From: Dehalococcoidia bacterium
GTDB taxonomy: Bacteria; Chloroflexota; Dehalococcoidia; Dehalococcoidales; UBA2162
Direction of reading: 5' to 3'
Assembly (NCBI GenBank): GCA_011191975.1
Contig: DUFA01000107.1
Span: 1 to 42,531, forward strand
DNA length: 42,531 nt
A program made the position numbers and the translations under genes. Every line of letters begins with the position of its first letter. Positions within the stretch are counted from its first letter, which is position 1. Below are positions 16,187 to 24,144 of the stretch, in pieces. The notes under the pieces were generated by a model, which had not been told where the DNA came from, made no database searches, and was given only the letters and a program-made list of their open reading frames with translations.

Positions 16187-16975
16187 TTATAACTTTGATA
16201 TTGTTTTTTCGGTGCTAGCAATTAGCTTGTTATAAATCTCCAACACTGAATTCCTGACTTGCTCACTCGATTCCAAGGGCGATAGATTGGCATGATCGGC
16301 TTCAATTACTGCCTGGTCATATGGTATAAATCCCAGAATAGTAAAATCGGGCAGGTACGATATTAGAAATTCCCTGTCCGATTCATTTCTGACTTTATTG
16401 CCTACAACAACAAGATTTTCTAACCCAATCTCAGATGCAAGCCCCTTGATACTGGATGCAGTCTCAATACTACGCCTGCCGGGTTCTACAACTATTATAA
16501 GCTTATCGACTGCCCTTGCGGTTCCTCTCCCCAGATGTTCAATTCCGGCTTCCATATCCATTATCACCACTTCATTTCTAGCAAGAAGTAAGTGAGACAT
16601 CAAGGTCTGGAGTAAAGCGCTTTCCGGACAATAACATCCGGCACCACCTCTTTTCACTCTGCCCATGAGCATCAGTCTGATGCCATCCATTTTCTTAGCA
16701 AACTTTTCCGGGATATCATCGACCTTTGGATTTAGTTTGAAATAAGGGGCTGATTGACCAGGTCGTGCTCCGGTTCTTTCTTCGATAAGGTCTGCCATTT
16801 CGGAGATAGGTGTTATATTATTCGGGTCAGGAAAACCGAGTGTTGCTGCCAGGTTTGCATCGGGATCAGCATCAACAGCAATAACTGAATATCCGGATTG
16901 AGCGAATATTTTCGCCAAGAGAGAAGCTAATAGGGTTTTGCCTACTCCGCCTTTTCCGCTTATGGCAATCTTCAT
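16187..16975 (-). CDS. cooC: CooC-type nickel-insertion ATPase (copy 2), first gene of operon
   Basis: A second MinD-like maturation ATPase, 262 residues. The Walker A loop SGKGGVGKTL is at 6-15, the AVDADPDANLAATLG strand at 33-47, and the metal-binding Cys114-X-Cys116 pair lies in GGAGCYCPESA, the form most typical of CooC. It differs clearly from copy 1 (for example VKRGGAGCYC against RGEGPECYC), so this is an old duplication or separate acquisition rather than a recent copy. It is the first gene after the operon promoter, with a 5' leader of about 75 bases. Its likely job is nickel loading of CODH or ACS. Confidence 0.92.
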   Translation of the reverse strand: MKIAISGKGGVGKTLLASLLAKIFAQSGYSVIAVDADPDANLAATLGFPDPNNITPISEMADLIEERTGARPGQSAPYFKLNPKVDDIPEKFAKKMDGIRLMLMGRVKRGGAGCYCPESALLQTLMSHLLLARNEVVIMDMEAGIEHLGRGTARAVDKLIIVVEPGRRSIETASSIKGLASEIGLENLVVVGNKVRNESDREFLISYLPDFTILGFIPYDQAVIEADHANLSPLESSEQVRNSVLEIYNKLIASTEKTISKL

Positions 16976-17329
16976 TTACTACCTGTCAGATATAATAAAA
17001 GCTGAGGGAAAAAGGATATTAAACTCAGCCTGTAACTTACCTTCAACGCACCGTCAACAGTATATCTTACGGTTAAAAAGAAGTCAAATACATCCCCAAT
17101 AATTTCTAATAATTTTTCTCCGCTTTTTATCTTTATCAGTGCATTTCCTGTATTATGTATGTCACTTTATTCACGGGCATTGCCTGTATTGACCGAGACT
17201 AAAGCTTCTATGTTTAACACGTATAAAAACATACTGTCAATCCATTGATATAAATAATGTAAAGAACAGGCGTTCAATTATTTTCCGGTGCTGTCCGAAA
17301 ACTCGCTGAGGTAATACTGGAACCACCGG
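16976..17329. other. Intergenic region upstream of the Wood-Ljungdahl operon
   Basis: A non-coding gap of 354 bases between the nucleotidyltransferase gene and cooC2. It holds the operon promoter (17059-17087). A 6-bp inverted repeat in the leader (GCTGAG 17001-17006 with CTCAGC 17024-17029) and a possible second minus-strand -35 box (TTGACA, complement of 17235-17240) with a poor -10 are also visible. I see no riboswitch fold that I could name. Confidence 0.5.
17059..17087 (-). promoter_or_regulatory. Sigma-70-type promoter of the Wood-Ljungdahl operon
   Basis: On the minus strand, TTGACT (complement of 17082-17087) and TATACT (complement of 17059-17064) are separated by exactly 17 bases, each one mismatch from consensus. 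Transcription would start near 17052, giving a leader of about 75 bases before the cooC2 ATG. No other comparable promoter is seen before the next 12 genes. Confidence 0.75.
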
Positions 17330-18553
17330 TTAGTTACTTTTACTCACGAACACTCTGGATTTCGGAGGTAAATTTCCGCTTACAAACGTTCCTGGACCGA
17401 TTCTTGAATTGCTTCCTACTATTGTTCCCACGTTTATCGACGAATTAATACCCGTTTCCACTCCATCACCCATAATTACTCCCAACTTACGTCTTCCCGT
17501 ATCTTTTCCCTCAATAGATATTTCTTTATTATTCAACTTGAGATTCGCAACTTTTGTTCCTGCTCCAAGGTTACAATCTTCACCGATAATGCTGTCCCCA
17601 ACATAACTTAGATGAGGTATTTTACTTCCATTCATTATTATACTATTCTTAATCTCCACTGCAGCACCGACATGGCATCCATTACCTATCGCTGTACTAG
17701 GCCTGATGTAACAGTTCGGACCGATCACGCAATCTTTACCGATTACAACCGGACCGGAAATATAGGAACCGGACCTTATTACACTGCCTTTCCCTACACT
17801 TATAGCACCTTTGATGACAGCATTCTTTTCAACCTCTCCGTGAATATCGGAATCCAGATCTGCCAGAAGATATTCATTTGCTATCAACAGATCCCACGGG
17901 TAACTTGTATCCATCCATCGTTGAAGTTCTCGATAAGCTACCTTTATATTATTGTCAATAAGCCACTGTATAGAATCGGTTAACTCGTATTCATCCCTTC
18001 GTGACAGCGGAGTCTGGGCAATGGCTTTGAATATATCCCTGGTGAAAAGATAAAAGCCGGTATTAGCAAGGTTTGAAGGAGGTTTTTCGACTTTTTCGTG
18101 CACACGTTTTATAAAGTCGCCTTTTATCTCCACGGTACCCAGTCCATTTGGATCATCAACCTTAAACAGACCTATCGAATTACCAGAGCCCTCAGTAATT
18201 GCTTTTATATCTTTGGAATCTATAATTATATCTCCGTTTGTTACCACGAACCTGTCATCAACATAATTTTCAACGATCCGAACTGCATCAGCAGTACCTG
18301 CCTGTTCAACCTGAGTGACATACTCTATGTTCACTTCCCATTTCTCACCGGTGTCGAAGTACTCTTTTACTTTCTCCTCATGATATCCGGCCACAAAGAC
18401 GAATTCCTTAATCCCTGCCTGTTTCATTTCAACCAGCAGGTGTTCCAGGATTGGTTTACCGGCAACAGGCAGCATTACCTTCGGCCTGTTATAGGTAAGT
18501 GGTCGCATCCGTTTCCCTTCTCCTGCGGCCATAATGACTGCCTTCAATGCCAT
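17330..18553 (-). CDS. Sugar-1-phosphate nucleotidylyltransferase with C-terminal beta-helix (GlmU-like)
   Basis: A two-domain enzyme of 407 residues. The N-terminal RmlA-like domain has AVIMAAGEGKRMRPLTYNRP (5-24) and the KVMLPVAGKPILEH stretch, and should transfer a nucleotide to a sugar 1-phosphate. From about residue 225 there are imperfect hexapeptide repeats of a left-handed beta-helix (for example AISVGKGSVIRSGSYISG), as in acetyltransferases such as GlmU. This layout is typical of archaeal-type and Chloroflexota bifunctional GlcNAc-1-P/Glc-1-P uridylyl- or thymidylyltransferases. The exact nucleotide and sugar cannot be read. GGAGG precedes the ATG and a good promoter lies upstream. 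It is a single gene, not part of the one-carbon operon. Confidence 0.88.
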   Translation of the reverse strand: MALKAVIMAAGEGKRMRPLTYNRPKVMLPVAGKPILEHLLVEMKQAGIKEFVFVAGYHEEKVKEYFDTGEKWEVNIEYVTQVEQAGTADAVRIVENYVDDRFVVTNGDIIIDSKDIKAITEGSGNSIGLFKVDDPNGLGTVEIKGDFIKRVHEKVEKPPSNLANTGFYLFTRDIFKAIAQTPLSRRDEYELTDSIQWLIDNNIKVAYRELQRWMDTSYPWDLLIANEYLLADLDSDIHGEVEKNAVIKGAISVGKGSVIRSGSYISGPVVIGKDCVIGPNCYIRPSTAIGNGCHVGAAVEIKNSIIMNGSKIPHLSYVGDSIIGEDCNLGAGTKVANLKLNNKEISIEGKDTGRRKLGVIMGDGVETGINSSINVGTIVGSNSRIGPGTFVSGNLPPKSRVFVSKSN

Positions 18554-18576
18554 ATTTATTTCCTCCGTTTCAAGTG

Positions 18577-18605
18577 ATTTTATTCATAACCGGACACTAA
18601 GTCAA
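18577..18605 (-). promoter_or_regulatory. Promoter of the nucleotidylyltransferase gene
   Basis: On the minus strand, TTGACT (complement of 18600-18605), a 17-base spacer and TAAAAT (complement of 18577-18582) form a near-consensus sigma-70 promoter 24 bases before the ATG at 18553. The leader would be very short, just enough for the GGAGG ribosome binding site. Confidence 0.65.
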
Positions 18606-18657
18606 CAAAGCATTAATATTACTAGTTCCTGGTCTAATACCCGTCTAATACTCAGTC

Positions 18658-18686
18658 TTTACCCCTATACGTAGAAATGATAAAAT
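18658..18686 (+). promoter_or_regulatory. Candidate promoter of yebC-ruvC-ruvA
   Basis: TTTACC at 18658-18663, a 17-base spacer and TAAAAT at 18681-18686 lie 40 bases before the yebC ATG. The -35 box is weak, so this is a fair but not certain call. Confidence 0.45.
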
Positions 18687-18725
18687 TAACAATCAAGTTA
18701 ACTGTCTGGCTGAGGAGTTTTAGCT

Positions 18726-19478
18726 ATGTCAGGGCATTCAAAATGGGCGTCAATCAAACACCAGAAAGGAGTTGCTGACGCACGGAGAGGGCAACTCTTT
18801 ACTAAACTGACTCGTGAAATTATTGTCGCAGTAAGGCAGGGAGGGTCGGATCCCGATATGAATTTCCGGCTACGCCTGGCTGTCCAGAAAGCGCGAGATG
18901 CCAACATGCCCATGGATAACATCGAACGCGCAATCAAGCGTGGAAGTGGAGAAACCGAGGGGATCGCGTTGATAGAAATGGTCCTGGAAGGATACGGACC
19001 CAGTGGCGCTGCAATACTGGTTCAGGCACTCAGTGATAACAAGAATAGAACCGTACAGGATGTGCGTAATTTATTCTCTCGCAATGGTGGAAACCTTGGA
19101 GAAAGCGGATGTGTAGCCTGGCTCTTCCATTCGAAGGGAATGATTATTGTTGATACCGATGGAAATGACTCCGAGGAACTGGCTCTTCAAGCAATAGACG
19201 CCGGGGCAGAGGATGTTAAGATAGAGAAAGACTATATAGAAATATATACCACTCCCGAAGACTTTATTTCGGTGAGACAGAAGCTGGAAGAAGATGGAAT
19301 AGAGATATATTCGTCTGAGGTATCAATGATACCTCAGACTACCCTCGATCTTGAAGAGAAACCGGCCCTGCAGAACCTGAAACTCCTGCATAAGCTGGAA
19401 GAACTGGATGAAGTGCAAACAGTATCCAGCAATGTGAATTTCACCGATGATATCCTCGAAAAGTTTGAAGCACAATAA
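18726..19478 (+). CDS. yebC: YebC/PmpR-family translation or transcription regulator
   Basis: A 250-residue protein that begins with the family hallmark MSGHSKWASIKHQKGVADA. The conserved central part includes AVQKARDANMPMDNIERAIK and YGPSGAAILVQALSDNKNRT, and the acidic C-terminal domain is typical. Members have been described as DNA-binding regulators and more recently as translation factors that relieve ribosome stalling. GAGGAG is eight bases upstream of the ATG. It heads a yebC-ruvC-ruvA cluster, a common bacterial order, and diverges from the nucleotidylyltransferase gene. Confidence 0.96.
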   Translation: MSGHSKWASIKHQKGVADARRGQLFTKLTREIIVAVRQGGSDPDMNFRLRLAVQKARDANMPMDNIERAIKRGSGETEGIALIEMVLEGYGPSGAAILVQALSDNKNRTVQDVRNLFSRNGGNLGESGCVAWLFHSKGMIIVDTDGNDSEELALQAIDAGAEDVKIEKDYIEIYTTPEDFISVRQKLEEDGIEIYSSEVSMIPQTTLDLEEKPALQNLKLLHKLEELDEVQTVSSNVNFTDDILEKFEAQ

Positions 19479-19498
19479 CCTGCCGCAACATAAATTCT

Positions 19499-19990
19499 AT
19501 GAAAATATTAGGTGTTGATCCGGGAACCGTCGTAATGGGATACGGAGTTATTGAGACAGGAGATGGCGAACCGGTGTTCATCAAATGCGGTGTAATAAAA
19601 CCGCCGGCACGCTCTTCTATCGGGGAGCGTTTGAGTTTCCTTTATCAACACCTGATGGAAATAATAGTTGCTACCAATCCGGATGTCATTGCGATAGAAC
19701 AACCTTTCGTCGCCAAGAACGCCAGGACAGCCCTTGCCATCGGTCGTGCCCAAGCGATCGCCATACTTTCAGCCGCTAACTGCAATATACCATCCTTTGA
19801 ATATACACCGGCCAAGATTAAGCAGCGTGTCACCACCTACGGAGCCAGTTCAAAAGAGCAGGTCCAGGAAATGGTGCGACTCCAGCTTGGACTTGACCAC
19901 ACACCAGAGCCTGACGACGCCGCTGATGCGCTGGCGGTGGCGTTGTGCCATATGAGTGAAACACATGTTAATAACCTGCTGCAGCAGTGA
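19499..19990 (+). CDS. ruvC: Holliday junction resolvase RuvC
   Basis: RuvC cuts Holliday junctions in recombination. The acidic active site can be read as Asp7 (ILGVDPGT), Glu67 (IAIEQPF), Asp140 and Asp143 (PDDAADAL). Length, 163 residues, is normal. No clear Shine-Dalgarno site precedes the ATG, which lies 20 bases after the yebC stop, so translation may depend on the upstream gene. ruvA follows after 13 bases. Confidence 0.96.
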   Translation: MKILGVDPGTVVMGYGVIETGDGEPVFIKCGVIKPPARSSIGERLSFLYQHLMEIIVATNPDVIAIEQPFVAKNARTALAIGRAQAIAILSAANCNIPSFEYTPAKIKQRVTTYGASSKEQVQEMVRLQLGLDHTPEPDDAADALAVALCHMSETHVNNLLQQ

Positions 19991-20003
19991 TTGAGGGAGT
20001 AAT

Positions 20004-20582
20004 ATGATAGCCAGCCTTCACGGTAAACTGGAATCGATAAGTACCAATTTCGCGATAGTCAACGTTAACGGAGTCGGCTTCCTTGTCTATATGCCTGCAT
20101 CAACTATCAATACTCTCGGTCGCACCGGGCAGGAAGTACATCTACAAACCAGCCTGGTAGTGAGAGACGACAGCATGACCCTCTATGGATTTGCTACCGA
20201 TGACGAACTGGAATTATTCCATGTATTAACCGGTGTTTCAGGTCTCGGTCCGAAGCTGGCTCTTACCATGCTTTCCTCAATGAGTGTCGAGCAGGTCAGC
20301 ACAGCTATTGCTACCAACAACATCGATTTATTAACCGCCATCCCCGGTATCGGGAAAAAGATGGCAAATAGGTTGGTCCTCGAACTCAGGGACAAGATCA
20401 GTAAAGGATTAATTTCAACTCAGGCGATCCAGCTTGCCGAGGAAAATGCTGATGTCGTAGCTGCCCTTACTTCACTTGGATACTCAATAGCCGAAGCCAG
20501 CCGGGCAGTGTCCACACTTCCTGAATCCGATATGTCACTTGAAGAGAAGATAAAACTCGCCCTCCAGTATTTTTCCAGCTGA
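20004..20582 (+). CDS. ruvA: Holliday junction DNA-binding subunit RuvA
   Basis: RuvA binds Holliday junctions and loads the RuvB motor. The N-terminal OB-fold starts MIASLHGKLESI. Two helix-hairpin-helix motifs follow (VSGLGPKLALTML and AIPGIGKKMANRLVLEL). The C-terminal domain III that contacts RuvB is present (about 145-192), giving 192 residues. GAGGGAG precedes the ATG. ruvB is not next; the following gene is on the other strand, so the motor subunit must be encoded elsewhere. Confidence 0.96.
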   Translation: MIASLHGKLESISTNFAIVNVNGVGFLVYMPASTINTLGRTGQEVHLQTSLVVRDDSMTLYGFATDDELELFHVLTGVSGLGPKLALTMLSSMSVEQVSTAIATNNIDLLTAIPGIGKKMANRLVLELRDKISKGLISTQAIQLAEENADVVAALTSLGYSIAEASRAVSTLPESDMSLEEKIKLALQYFSS

Positions 20583-20662
20583 CACCTGTTTACACGATTG
20601 AGTTACCAGCATGGGAAAAGTGATCTGCAAAAGCAAGGTCAAGAAGTATCCCAGGATGTCCG

Positions 20663-21334
20663 TTATTCCAGAATATCCCCGCTGACAAAATCAATTTCGT
20701 TCAGAGGGTAGACAATCCCTGAAGCGATATTACTGATATGAGAATTAATACGTTTGAAATATCTTGATAACATCGCTGTTACTACAGCTTCGTTTGTGGA
20801 TACTTCCTGTTTGAAAAGGCTGGTTAAGATTGTATCGCAGTCACGTTTGATAGGTACATAATTCCTGAGTATCTCTAGAGCAAGTTTTTCTTCAGAATTT
20901 TTAAAAGCTTTTCTCAATACGGGGAAATTATCGGCAATCCTCTTCTGGATGGGAACAAGTTTGTTGTAAAACGCAATATCTTTTATAGTTCCACTGTAGA
21001 GTATTCCGGCTTCAAAAATGTTTTTCGAATAATCCCCTATTCTCTCAGCATCTTTTACTAGACTCATTAGCACGAGTGAACCAGAGATATCATTTCGAGG
21101 TCGGATAGAAAGGTGCTCGAAAAGCAGTCTTCGTATCTCTTTCTCCTGGTTATTCACCTCTATATCCTTGTCATAAAAATACTGCGGAATTTTATCGATA
21201 TTCGGTACTGTGCTTATGACTCTCCATGCCTCGTTATACAGGTATTCATCAGAGTTTATCATCGCAAGAAAAATGTCGATTACCCTTCTAATTAGTGGTG
21301 ATCCTGAAACCATGCTTGCTATATCTTTTTTCAT
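20663..21334 (-). CDS. PhoU-like domain protein
   Basis: An all-helical 223-residue protein with the PhoU pattern. The metal-binding E/D-rich helix is seen in VKDAERIGDYSKNIFEAG (about 93-110), and the second repeat has ISNIASGIVYPL. PhoU proteins modulate phosphate uptake. This one follows a Na/Pi cotransporter gene by 34 bases and corresponds to the domain that is fused to the transporter in many NptA proteins. GAGGAA lies before the ATG. Its end converges with ruvA, and I see no terminator hairpin in the 80-base gap. Confidence 0.85.
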   Translation of the reverse strand: MKKDIASMVSGSPLIRRVIDIFLAMINSDEYLYNEAWRVISTVPNIDKIPQYFYDKDIEVNNQEKEIRRLLFEHLSIRPRNDISGSLVLMSLVKDAERIGDYSKNIFEAGILYSGTIKDIAFYNKLVPIQKRIADNFPVLRKAFKNSEEKLALEILRNYVPIKRDCDTILTSLFKQEVSTNEAVVTAMLSRYFKRINSHISNIASGIVYPLNEIDFVSGDILE

Positions 21335-21368
21335 CGAGTTCCTCTTTATCCACTCTACCGTATCGACT

Positions 21369-22505
21369 TTACCGTGTCAGGAATATCAAGCCTAGCGGCA
21401 CCAGATAAAATCCGCATACCACGAAAACAACCGCCCATATTTTTGACTCCGAAGCAAGTTCTCCAAACTTCGTTGCGCAATATACAGGTATTTTTCGTAA
21501 CGGTAAAAATATTATTGTACCATAAATATTGAACATAAGGTGAGATAGAGCAACGGTTAAACCAATTGTACCGACTCCAGAGCCTGATTCTGAGTTCAGG
21601 GTAACAAGAGAAGCCAGGAGAGCGGTAATAGTAGTCCCGATATTTGCACCCAGTGCGAAGGGATACGCACGGTTCAGATCAAGGAAGCCCGCGGCTACCA
21701 TTCCTACAACCATTGACACGGTGACAGCGCTACTCTGGATTGCCGCAGTTAAAAGCATTCCAAGTATAAATGCCGTAAAGGTGTTTCTAAAAAGGAATCT
21801 GTCGAGTACCCTCTCAGTCGTATTAACAACAAGTGATCTTAGGATCTTCACAAGATATATCAGCGAAAAAACAACGATCAAGATTGCTATTATTAACAAA
21901 ATAATACCGGCTACGATATCAGTTACTCCGAAGGTATCCAGTAGAAGATGCTGAATATTCTTGGTCACCGGTTCAATGATCAGTTTGACCGGACTAATAA
22001 AAGCTACTCCCCCAATATTCTGAAAGATGCCTGTCAGGAATACGGCCGATTTTTCAATTATATGAAAGAAAATTTCCAGAGGAAAAAACACGAGAATAGT
22101 AAAAACATTAAAAAAGTCATGCATCGTAGCAGCTGTAAAAGCTCGTTTGAAATCTTCCTTCCTGGTAATAAAGGTAAATGACACCAGAAGACTTGTAATA
22201 GTCGAACCCATGTTTGCACCAATTACCATAGGAATAGCGGATTCAAGGGGAAGGACACCACTACCCGCCAAACCGACGATAAGTGATGTAGTGGCAGATG
22301 AGCTTTGGACAAGACTGGTAACCAGAATTCCTGTGAATAGACCGCAGAATGGATTAGAGTAGAAATTTACTAACTGTTCAGCGAAACCACTGCCAAAAAG
22401 ACCGAAAGAAACACTGATAAATTTTATACCGACGAGGAATATATATAGTAAAGGAAAGATTAAGAGAATTCTTACGGAATTGGGAAGTTTCAGTTTATCG
22501 GTCAA
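21369..22505 (-). CDS. Na+/phosphate cotransporter (NptA / PF02690 family)
   Basis: An integral membrane protein of 378 residues with two inverted repeats, each carrying the QSS signature: SLVQSSSATTSLIVG in the first half and AIQSSAVTVSMVVG in the second. The GANMGSTITSLL and GANIGTTITALL stretches repeat the same fold. The family imports inorganic phosphate with sodium. The frame opens at TTG 22505 with GAGGA five bases upstream; no in-frame ATG with a better site is seen and a stop lies shortly before. The PhoU-like gene downstream is probably co-transcribed and supplies the regulatory domain. Confidence 0.9.
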   Translation of the reverse strand: MTDKLKLPNSVRILLIFPLLYIFLVGIKFISVSFGLFGSGFAEQLVNFYSNPFCGLFTGILVTSLVQSSSATTSLIVGLAGSGVLPLESAIPMVIGANMGSTITSLLVSFTFITRKEDFKRAFTAATMHDFFNVFTILVFFPLEIFFHIIEKSAVFLTGIFQNIGGVAFISPVKLIIEPVTKNIQHLLLDTFGVTDIVAGIILLIIAILIVVFSLIYLVKILRSLVVNTTERVLDRFLFRNTFTAFILGMLLTAAIQSSAVTVSMVVGMVAAGFLDLNRAYPFALGANIGTTITALLASLVTLNSESGSGVGTIGLTVALSHLMFNIYGTIIFLPLRKIPVYCATKFGELASESKIWAVVFVVCGFYLVPLGLIFLTR

Positions 22506-22829
22506 CTGAATCCTCTTGCTTCAATGGTTTTTTTATACACACCCAGAGTGTATTGTATTAGTACAAGATACCTTTTTCAAGTTCGAAACTGACCGGCAAA
22601 TTGACCGGTACAGGCCAAAAACCATGGGGCATTAAACGACGTAATTCACTGAGAACACACTTCAGTTACTCTCTCCAGTTATTTTACTACAGGGAGAGAG
22701 GGGAAAAGAATATCAGATTAAGGAAAGGTAATACTTCACTGTTGTATCTAAGTAATAACTCATGTAACATTATATAAATCTGGTTCACACACTCAGTTCA
22801 TAACAAATACAATCTCGGAGGGCAATCCT
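22506..22829. other. Divergent intergenic region with direct repeat and hairpin
   Basis: A 324-base gap between the phosphate transporter (minus) and the URO-D gene (plus). It contains a direct repeat TGACCGG at 22590-22596 and 22602-22608 (12-base period) and an 8-bp hairpin (CTCTCTCC 22669-22676 with GGAGAGAG 22693-22700). Either could be a regulator site. I could not place a convincing promoter in either direction. Confidence 0.4.
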
Positions 22830-24095
22830 ATGTACAAAGATCCTGACATCGGCAAACCGGGGGAACAACTCCGTAAAGAAAGATATGAAAGAATCCATAC
22901 CGCCTGGACAGTTGGCGTTCCTGATAGAGTACCGGTTAACTGCCCGATGGGTTACTTTCCAGCCAGGTATACAGGCATACCTTTCGCCGCAGCTTATAAT
23001 GATTTCGATGCCTGGTACACCGCCTGTGAAAAGACCCTCCAGGATTTCTGTCCGGATTCATTCGGTGCTACCAACTACCAGTGTGGTGAAGCCCAGTCAA
23101 TGCTCGAATTGAAAACCATGAAATTGCCGGGTTTCGGTGTTAATCCCTACCACGGACACCAGTCTATCGAGATAGACGGTCTGAAAGCCGATGAGTTCGA
23201 CCTGTATATGAAAGACCCTACCGATTACATGCTGCGTATCCAGCTGCCCCGGATAAGCGATAAACTTAAAGGACTTGGAAAATTCCCGCCCCTGTACCAA
23301 CTCTTTAGCGGACCAGGAGCCGCTCAGGGACTCGCGATGGCACTCTCGGATCCCGAAGTCGAAGGAGCCATCGACCTCCTCAGGGAATCTGGTCGTAGAA
23401 TGAGAGAGGTTCAAGATAAACAGGAGAAATTCCAGAAACTGATGGAAAGCTACGGCTACTACGCCACCCGCATGGTCGGTGCCCTGCCACCTTTCGATAT
23501 CGTCTCCCATTCGTTGCGTGGCATGCACGGTACTATGTTAGACATGTTCCGCCAGCCGGATAAACTCATCGAACTCTGCGAATTTATCCTCAGCGAAAAG
23601 TTGCAAAAGACTCCGCTGATACCGGATGAGAACGGAGATATCAGGGTCTTCATGACCAACACCCGTGGTATAGAAGAATTCCTCTCGAAAGACCAGTTCG
23701 AAAAATTTTACTGGCCAACCTGTAAAAAGCTCATAAACACCCTCTGCAAACGTGGTGCTATGCCCAATTTTTTCATCGAAGGTCACTTTGACTCCCGTAT
23801 CGAGTATCTGCTGGAACTACCGAAAGGGAAATTCACTGCCGGATTCGAAGCATCGGATATAATCCGGGCTAAGGAAATCCTCAAGGATCACTGCTGCATC
23901 TCGGGTAACGTTCCCGTCTCCCTCCTCCAGGTAGGCACTGAAGACGAGGTGATTGCTTACTGTAAAAAGCTTATCGACACCGTCGGCAAGAACGGTGGTT
24001 TCATCCTCTCGCCCAGCACGTCCGTGGAAGAAGTAAATCCTAGAAATCTCAAGGCAATGATCGAATTCACCAAGGAATACGGCGTATATCGGTAG
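22830..24095 (+). CDS. Uroporphyrinogen decarboxylase-superfamily protein (MtaA-like branch)
   Basis: A 421-residue TIM-barrel protein of the URO-D/methylcobalamin:CoM methyltransferase superfamily. It is not classic HemE: the N-terminal RPV motif region is replaced by GVPDRVPVNCPMGY, and the C-terminal half has FFIEGHFDSRIEYL (His319, Asp321) and HCCISGNVPVSLL (Cys355, Cys356). In MtaA-type enzymes a zinc is held by His-X-Cys and a distal Cys; here the first Cys position reads Asp. Such proteins in strict anaerobes often work with corrinoid proteins as methyltransferases. The substrate is unknown. CGGAGGG precedes the ATG. It stands alone between a phosphate transporter and a histidine kinase. 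Confidence 0.8.
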   Translation: MYKDPDIGKPGEQLRKERYERIHTAWTVGVPDRVPVNCPMGYFPARYTGIPFAAAYNDFDAWYTACEKTLQDFCPDSFGATNYQCGEAQSMLELKTMKLPGFGVNPYHGHQSIEIDGLKADEFDLYMKDPTDYMLRIQLPRISDKLKGLGKFPPLYQLFSGPGAAQGLAMALSDPEVEGAIDLLRESGRRMREVQDKQEKFQKLMESYGYYATRMVGALPPFDIVSHSLRGMHGTMLDMFRQPDKLIELCEFILSEKLQKTPLIPDENGDIRVFMTNTRGIEEFLSKDQFEKFYWPTCKKLINTLCKRGAMPNFFIEGHFDSRIEYLLELPKGKFTAGFEASDIIRAKEILKDHCCISGNVPVSLLQVGTEDEVIAYCKKLIDTVGKNGGFILSPSTSVEEVNPRNLKAMIEFTKEYGVYR

Positions 24096-24144
24096 ATTAT
24101 CGACAATACATAAGAACGGGGAGTACACGACTTAGGTTACAGTA

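Noticed and set aside
16976-17329. A riboswitch (cobalamin or THF type) upstream of the Wood-Ljungdahl operon
   Set aside because: The leader after the mapped-by-eye promoter is only about 75 bases, with one weak 6-bp stem. No conserved cobalamin box or THF fold is seen.
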